Below, piece by piece: positions 15,004 to 19,324 of a stretch of DNA of 19,324 bases. The translations under genes were made by a program, and so were the position numbers. The first letter of the stretch is position 1. Each line of letters starts with the position of its first letter. Location: positions 1-19,324 of the forward strand of contig CAYFIR010000127.1 of NCBI GenBank assembly GCA_964343195.1, written 5' to 3'. Under the pieces are notes generated by a model. The model did not search any database and had not been told where the DNA came from. It saw only the letters and a list, made by a program, of their open reading frames with translations. The DNA is from CAYVAP01 sp964343195. Its GTDB lineage: Bacteria; Bacteroidota; Bacteroidia; J057.

Positions 15004-17442
15004 TTACTGTGTGAGTCGATCAAATTCGACTTCAGGTAGCATCACGCTATTTACAGACCCGGCATTGATCTCTTCTGCTACGGAGAAGGCTCCATTCAGG
15101 CGAATGTCTCTGGCAGAAGCGCCAGCTTTTACCTCATATTCTCCGGCTTCTACGATCCAGGCAGACTTATCTTCGGAGAAAGAAGCAATGGTAGCAGCGT
15201 CGATGGTGAAGGTCAGCGTTTCAGAGGCTCCTGGCTCCAAGAGGCCGGTTTTGCCAAACGCAGCCAGTTCTTCTTCGGGCTTTTCCATGTTGCCATCCGG
15301 GGCGCTGACATATACCTGCACGACTTCTTTTCCGGCTACCTCACCAGAGTTGGTAACCTTAACGGAGACGGTAATTTCGCCCTCGAAGTTCTCCTCACTC
15401 AGGCTCAGATCGCTGTATTCAAAGCTGGTGTAGGAAAGCCCGTAGCCAAATTCGTAGGAAACCGGTACGTCGAAGGTGTTGTAATAGCGATAGCCGACGT
15501 AGATATCCTCCTCGTAAGTGATCTGCCAGGGGACTCGCTGCATGAAGGAGAAACCAGACTGGTCATCCTTATCCTGAGTCTCTCCCTCAACTGCAACTCC
15601 GGGGAAATTGGCTGAAGCCGGAGTCTGCTCATAAGTCATGGGGAATGAGGATGTCAACTTACCGGATGGATTGACTTTACCGGACAGCACATCTACCACG
15701 GAGTTACCGCCTTCCTGACCTGGCAGCCAGGAACAAAGGACTGCGTCGGGGATGTCTTTCCAACTGGCGGTTTCGATCACCCCGGCAATGTTGAGGATCA
15801 CGACGGTTTGCTTGCCCTGGGCGGCGAATGCCTCAGAGACGGTTTGGATCAGGTTTTTCTCGTTTTCATTCAGGTAAAAGTCCCCAGGAACGGCCTCGCG
15901 ATCTCCACCTTCACCGGCATTGCGGCCCAGGGTCACCAGGGCAATGTCAGACTTGGCAGCCATGTTCTCTGCAATGGCAGCATCCAGGGCCATCTCAGCA
16001 ACAGGGATTTTTCCTCCCAGCATCTGAGCGAGGAAACTGGCTCCGCCCTTGGCCTCCGCACGGGTGTTTTCGATGTAGTTTTCGTAGGTAGCCTGAAGTT
16101 CAGCATCAGTTTGGTATCCCGCATCATTCAGTCCCTGAAGGAGTGATATGGTATAGGCTTCATTCACATCGCCACTACCGGTACCGCCAGAAATGAAGTC
16201 ATAGGAAGCATTGCCAAAAGTGGCCACTTTCTTGATTCCGTCAGCAAAGGGGAGGGCTCCGCCATTGTTTTGTAGCAGGATCATCCCTTCTGCAGCCGCC
16301 TGACGGGTAACCTGTGCGTGGGCTTCGAGGTCAGGATTATTGGTAGAACCAAGACCTTGATAGCGAGGAGTTTTGACCATAATGGATAGGATTCGCTCGA
16401 CATTCCGGTCCAGCACTGCCTCATCCAGTTCTCCAGCGTTAACTGCGTCGATGATGGCCTGGATCTGATCAGGAGAACCGGGTTGAATCATGTCATTGCC
16501 TGCTTCCATTTGTGCGACAGGATCAATCCCTCCTCCCCAGTCGGTCATCACGTAGCCCTCAAATCCCCACTCGTCACGCAAAATGGTGGTCAGCAACTCT
16601 GGACTTTCGGAGGTATAAACACCGTTGACCTTGTTGTAAGAACTCATCACGGTCCAGGGTTGGCTTTCCTTCACGACAATCTCAAAGCCCTTCAGGTACA
16701 GTTCCCGAAGCGCTCGCTCACTTACGATCGTATTGACCGTCATCCGGTTGGTTTCGGAGTTGTTGACTGCAAAGTGCTTGATAGACGTCCCCACCCCATT
16801 GGACTGAATGCCTCTTACCATAGCAGCAGCCATTTTTCCGCCAAGAAGCGGATCTTCAGAATAATATTCGAAGTTTCGGCCACAAAGTGGATCTCTGTGC
16901 AGGTTCAGGGCAGGACCCAGGATGACGTCAGCGCCATATTCCAGCACTTCTTCTCCCATCGCTTCCCCTACCTGTTCGACCAGTTTGGTATCCCATGTCG
17001 ATGCCAGCAAGGTACCAATTGGAAATGCAGTGGCGTAATAGGTGCCGTCCTCGCCTTCTCTGGTGGGCGAAATGCGCAGGCCCGCTGGACCATCGGAAAG
17101 CGCCTGGCTGGTTACCCCGATTTCAGGATATTCAGCCGTAAATCCGGCTGCACCAGGCAGATAGGTTCTGACTTGTGTTACCATTTTGCCATAAGCAGTG
17201 GTGGTGTCCAACTGCGAAGCAAAAACCGCGGGCAGCATAGCCCGTACAGAATCAGGCAGGGGCAGGAACATCCCTGTTCCTACTACCAACTGTGCTTTTT
17301 GCTCCAGCGACATCTGGCTGACAATCGCCGAAACATCGACAGCTTCCTCCTCCTCCACATCGGCAGGAGTCGAGCAGGACTGGAGTAAAAGAACCAGGAG
17401 TACCGCCAATAAACTGAGCGATGAAAGTCTTCTGAAGTTCAT
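15004..17442 (-). CDS. Glycoside hydrolase family 3 lipoprotein (beta-glucosidase/xylosidase type)
   Basis: This GH3 exo-acting beta-glycosidase is probably periplasmic or membrane-anchored. I chose the ATG at 17442 (MNFRRLSSLSLL), giving 812 aa, because it yields a clean lipoprotein signal with cysteine 23 in LLLQSC; the frame upstream starts only with TTG. The N-terminal TIM barrel has LSDGPAGLR, GRNFEYYSEDP, SIKHFAVNN and catalytic nucleophile Asp301 in YVMTDWGGG. The alpha/beta sandwich domain has NAGEGGDREAVPGDFYL, whose Glu511 fits the acid/base glutamate of Thermotoga Bgl3B-like enzymes. A fibronectin-III-like domain (VKVTNSGEVAGKEVVQVYVSAP) closes the protein. Substrate is uncertain; in this pectin setting a xylose, glucose or other beta-linked side-chain sugar is plausible. 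Confidence 0.93.
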   Translation of the reverse strand: MNFRRLSSLSLLAVLLVLLLQSCSTPADVEEEEAVDVSAIVSQMSLEQKAQLVVGTGMFLPLPDSVRAMLPAVFASQLDTTTAYGKMVTQVRTYLPGAAGFTAEYPEIGVTSQALSDGPAGLRISPTREGEDGTYYATAFPIGTLLASTWDTKLVEQVGEAMGEEVLEYGADVILGPALNLHRDPLCGRNFEYYSEDPLLGGKMAAAMVRGIQSNGVGTSIKHFAVNNSETNRMTVNTIVSERALRELYLKGFEIVVKESQPWTVMSSYNKVNGVYTSESPELLTTILRDEWGFEGYVMTDWGGGIDPVAQMEAGNDMIQPGSPDQIQAIIDAVNAGELDEAVLDRNVERILSIMVKTPRYQGLGSTNNPDLEAHAQVTRQAAAEGMILLQNNGGALPFADGIKKVATFGNASYDFISGGTGSGDVNEAYTISLLQGLNDAGYQTDAELQATYENYIENTRAEAKGGASFLAQMLGGKIPVAEMALDAAIAENMAAKSDIALVTLGRNAGEGGDREAVPGDFYLNENEKNLIQTVSEAFAAQGKQTVVILNIAGVIETASWKDIPDAVLCSWLPGQEGGNSVVDVLSGKVNPSGKLTSSFPMTYEQTPASANFPGVAVEGETQDKDDQSGFSFMQRVPWQITYEEDIYVGYRYYNTFDVPVSYEFGYGLSYTSFEYSDLSLSEENFEGEITVSVKVTNSGEVAGKEVVQVYVSAPDGNMEKPEEELAAFGKTGLLEPGASETLTFTIDAATIASFSEDKSAWIVEAGEYEVKAGASARDIRLNGAFSVAEEINAGSVNSVMLPEVEFDRLTQ

Positions 17443-17547
17443 ATTGAGTAGATTAGTTTCCCTTGAGAAAAAGACCAAATCAGCAGAATTTCAGTATTTC
17501 CCATGAGGAAACCAATAAAGCAGAGTTCTTATTGCGTTTTTTTGACA

Positions 17548-17555
17548 CAAAGATA
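17548..17555 (-). promoter_or_regulatory. Candidate -7 box for the GH3 gene
   Basis: Read on the minus strand this is TATCTTTG, a full match to the Bacteroidota -7 consensus TAnnTTTG, about 105 bp before the GH3 start. I see no good -33 TTTG at the expected distance, so the call is tentative. Confidence 0.3.
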
Positions 17556-17680
17556 TTAAAAAGGCCTCAGAGCGTATCCCAGGCCCACTTTCTGAATCTT
17601 CCTGCTAAATCATACTACTTGACATTTTCATTTTCGGCCTATGTTTTTTGACAGATCAAAGATTCCGGTTCATCGGAAAT

Positions 17681-17768
17681 GGACAGGATAACAGGATTAA
17701 CAAGATTGATTATCAGAGCTTTTTTATCCTGTCTGTCCCGTAATCCTGAAAATCCTGTCTAATTTGTC
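17681..17768. repeat. Imperfect palindrome of CAGGAT words
   Basis: GGACAGGATAACAGGATTAAC at the left and AATCCTGAAAATCCTGTC at the right (to 17759) are imperfect reverse complements. An extra ATCCTGTCTGTCCC lies between them (17726-17739). The unit words are CAGGATTA and its complement. It occupies the intergenic region between the divergent GH3 and GNAT genes. The rest of that gap (17443-17680) holds the possible GH3 promoter and otherwise nothing I recognise. From memory, repeats of this style occur in several Bacteroidota genomes; I have not verified this. Confidence 0.65.
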
Positions 17769-17803
17769 TAGGAGTATGCTGCTAAATATTATTCCCCCAC
17801 CAG

Positions 17804-18250
17804 ATGCCCCATATTAGTGTTATCAACCGCGACATGACTGCAGCAGAATTCAGCCGCATGAAAGCGGGATTTGACGAACATACCCTCGACCATGAAGTCA
17901 AAATCCAGAACTCGGATCGATATGGCTTCGTGGCCATGGATGGGGATTTGTTTGTGGGATGTTCCTCTGGCCTGGCCTACAAAAACGGGGAGGAATATTC
18001 CGGCTGGTTTTACCTGACAGACCTGTTTGTAGAGAAGGAATACCGGGGGAATCGAATTGGGGCCAGGCTGCTCGGCTCCCTTGAGCAGGCCATCATCTCA
18101 ATTGGGGTGAAGCATATCTGGACCTGGACCGCAGGCTATGAGGCCCCTGCTTTTTACCAAAAACAGGGCTACGAAATTTTTGCAGAACTGGAAGACTGGT
18201 ACTCGGATGGGAGCAGCCGTGTAGGGCTAAGGAAAGGATTAGGAATGTGA
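17804..18250 (+). CDS. GNAT-family N-acetyltransferase
   Basis: This is a 148 aa GNAT-fold acetyltransferase that uses acetyl-CoA; the acceptor is unknown. Motif A is clear in YLTDLFVEKEYRGNRIGARLLG, with the pyrophosphate-binding loop Arg81-Gly-Asn-Arg-Ile-Gly86. Motif B follows as APAFYQKQGYEIFAELED (114-131), the usual AxxFYxxxGF-type segment. The protein is a single complete domain without signal peptide, so it is cytoplasmic. It starts just after the CAGGAT repeat and converges with the acetylesterase gene. I see no evidence that it belongs to the pectin pathway. Confidence 0.9.
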   Translation: MPHISVINRDMTAAEFSRMKAGFDEHTLDHEVKIQNSDRYGFVAMDGDLFVGCSSGLAYKNGEEYSGWFYLTDLFVEKEYRGNRIGARLLGSLEQAIISIGVKHIWTWTAGYEAPAFYQKQGYEIFAELEDWYSDGSSRVGLRKGLGM

Positions 18251-18255
18251 AAAAA

Positions 18256-18294
18256 TGCAAACCAGACAAAAGCCTGGCCTGCGTCTTTTGACTT
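18256..18294. terminator. Weak hairpin between convergent GNAT and esterase genes
   Basis: Two alternative pairings exist: GCAAACCAG with CTGGCCTGC (7 of 9), and CAAAAG with CTTTTG around a 12-nt loop, followed by ACTTT. It lies in the 44-bp gap between two stop codons, where a shared terminator is expected, but the structure is not strong. Confidence 0.35.
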
Positions 18295-19044
18295 TCAGTC
18301 CTTGAAGGCCTCTTTTAAGCCCGGTACCCTGGCCATGATCTCCTGCTTGGCGAGGTCGCTCACACGAAAAGCACCTACTGCCGAAAGGTGGGTATTGTCT
18401 TCCCTCCCATCAGGCAGAGAGGGATATTCTCCCGGTTCGATGAAGAGGAACAATTTCTTTGAATTTTCCTCACCGTAGGCGATGAGCAGTTGGCGGGTAA
18501 GTACCTGAAGGTCGAGCATCGGCACTTCAGTGGCCTCGGCAACTTCGCGTACTACCCTGGGATATTCGCCATGGGTTCCATAAAACTCACCGTTTTCATC
18601 GAAGCGGCGGCGCTCGATGGGAGTCGCCAGAATGGGATTGCCACCTCCGGCTCGCACTTCTGCGACAAAGCGGGTCAGGTGTGCCCGGTAGTCGGTTTCG
18701 GGCGCAGAATAGCGGGTAGAGTCCTTGATCTTCTGGTCATTGTGCCCAAACTGGATGATGACATAATCGCCAGGCTTCATGCGCTCCATCACTACATCCC
18801 AGCGTCCTTCGGTACGAAAACTCCGGGAGCTGCGCCCATTAACGGCGTGATTTTCCACCCGGTAGCCATCCTTCAGAAACAGCCCAAAGACCTGCCCCCA
18901 ACCATGCTCGGGGTTACCATCGCGGTAGGGCTTGTTGGCCATGGTCGAGTCCCCGACCAGAAAAATGGTGGTCTCATCTTCTTCCTGCTGAAAAGTAAAG
19001 GCCATTAGCCCCAGCAGGGTAAATATGATCAGTATGTTTTTCAT
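18295..19044 (-). CDS. Rhamnogalacturonan acetylesterase-like SGNH hydrolase (CE12)
   Basis: This SGNH/GDSL esterase resembles family CE12 rhamnogalacturonan acetylesterases, which remove acetyl groups from galacturonate in the rhamnogalacturonan backbone. The N-terminal MKNILIIFTLLGLMAFTFQ is a probable signal peptide without lipobox. Block I is FLVGDSTMANK with catalytic Ser33, block II NHAVNGRSSRSF (Gly70), block III IIQFGHNDQK (Asn102), and block V DNTHLSAVGA with Asp216 and His219. The 249 aa length fits single-domain CE12. It shares the pectin theme with GH105 and the uronate genes, although it is on the opposite strand and separated by unrelated genes. Acetyl-xylan esterase activity, also found in CE12, is an alternative. 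Confidence 0.9.
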   Translation of the reverse strand: MKNILIIFTLLGLMAFTFQQEEDETTIFLVGDSTMANKPYRDGNPEHGWGQVFGLFLKDGYRVENHAVNGRSSRSFRTEGRWDVVMERMKPGDYVIIQFGHNDQKIKDSTRYSAPETDYRAHLTRFVAEVRAGGGNPILATPIERRRFDENGEFYGTHGEYPRVVREVAEATEVPMLDLQVLTRQLLIAYGEENSKKLFLFIEPGEYPSLPDGREDNTHLSAVGAFRVSDLAKQEIMARVPGLKEAFKD

Positions 19045-19133
19045 TTGCTCTGAGAGTAATTAGCTGGACTTTATCCAAAATATTGGTGCGTTTCCAATTG
19101 CGAGGTCGCCTCCCCGTTTCACGGGATCGCGGA

Positions 19134-19324
19134 TCAGCGGGACTTACTTCTTTTTCTAGCTCCGCAAATGGATTTTTAATATGCTTCCTCTGAAAGTGCA
19201 ATTTCGCTTTCAGCGGGACCTACTTTCTTTCTAGCTCCGCAATCGGATTTTTAATTTTCAGCGTGTTTGCAAGTGCTATTTCGCCTTCAGCGGGACTTAC
19301 TTCTTTTTCAAAAGAAGTAAGCAA
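19134..19324. repeat. ~76-bp tandem intergenic repeat array (at least 2.5 units, truncated by window end)
   Basis: Units start with TCAGCGGGAC at 19134, 19210 and 19287, giving spacings of 76 and 77 bp. Units 1 and 2 share ACTTCTTT-type, TCTAGCTCCGCAA, GGATTTTTAAT and ATTTCGC segments. Unit 3 departs from the others after TTCTTTTTC and forms the hairpin described separately. The array lies upstream of the minus-strand esterase gene and has no convincing coding frame. Confidence 0.75.
19296..19321. repeat. Perfect 12-bp inverted repeat (hairpin) at the array end
   Basis: CTTACTTCTTTT at 19296-19307 is exactly complementary to AAAAGAAGTAAG at 19310-19321 with a two-base spacer TC. The left arm is the sequence shared with the other repeat units; the right arm is unique to this unit. 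It may act as a terminator for a gene beyond the window or be the end of a palindromic mobile repeat. Confidence 0.75.

Noticed and set aside
16483..17388. 301-codon open frame on the plus strand
   Set aside because: Antisense to the GH3 gene, no signal or domain seen, composition like a shadow frame.
17443..17478. GH3 start 12 codons upstream
   Set aside because: That frame begins with TTG, not ATG, and would put a polar segment before an otherwise clean lipoprotein signal peptide.
18490..19008. 172-codon open frame on the plus strand
   Set aside because: Antisense to the CE12-like esterase with all its blocks intact.
19134..19324. CRISPR array
   Set aside because: The units are 76-77 bp, diverged throughout and without conserved short repeats alternating with unique spacers; no cas gene is present.
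1..19324. tRNA, rRNA or other stable RNA genes
   Set aside because: I saw no cloverleaf with TTCRA-type T-loop and no rRNA-like sequence on either strand, by reading only.

Overview
The window looks like part of a Bacteroidota chromosome, probably a free-living Cytophagia- or Saprospiria-like lineage; I cannot place it more finely. The main evidence is a SusC/SusD pair, a promoter candidate of the Bacteroidota -33 TTTG / -7 TAnnTTTG type, weak Shine-Dalgarno signals, and many short-word intergenic palindromic repeats. The theme is pectin, especially rhamnogalacturonan and galacturonate.

Layout: (1) Positions 1-165 hold a long imperfect palindrome. (2) 359-5187 holds a SusC-like TonB-dependent transporter and its SusD-like lipoprotein, closed by a strong terminator near 5214-5270. 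(3) 5380-6642 is a GH105 unsaturated (rhamno)galacturonyl hydrolase lipoprotein with its own terminator-like hairpin. (4) 6962-13537 holds five same-strand genes, kdgK, uxaC, kdgA, uxaA and uxaB, which together form the whole isomerase pathway from galacturonate to pyruvate plus glyceraldehyde-3-phosphate. A perfect LacI-type palindrome overlaps the predicted -33 element upstream, and a TTCG-loop terminator closes the run. (5) 13659-14923 is a small unrelated module: an ArsR-type repressor overlapping an AHSA1/SRPBCC protein on the minus strand, with a divergent TfoX-N-domain protein. A duplicated operator covers the repressor start codons. (6) 15004-17442 (minus) is a GH3 glycosidase lipoprotein. 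(7) 17804-18250 is a GNAT acetyltransferase. (8) 18295-19044 (minus) is a rhamnogalacturonan acetylesterase-like SGNH/CE12 esterase. (9) 19134 to the end holds ~76-bp tandem repeats ending in a perfect hairpin.

How it works together (inference from families): SusCD imports pectic oligosaccharides. CE12 removes acetyl groups, GH105 takes off the unsaturated uronate left by a lyase, and GH3 trims a neutral sugar. Galacturonate then goes UxaC -> UxaB -> UxaA -> KdgK -> KdgA. The unsaturated uronate would join at 2-keto-3-deoxygluconate through KduI/KduD, which are not in the window. No polysaccharide lyase, uronate permease, HTCS/ECF regulator or LacI-family gene lies in the window.

I did not find an obviously new biological system. 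The part least explained by known genes is the intergenic DNA: nearly every larger gap carries a different family of degenerate, partly palindromic short-word repeats, including the gaps inside the uronate operon.
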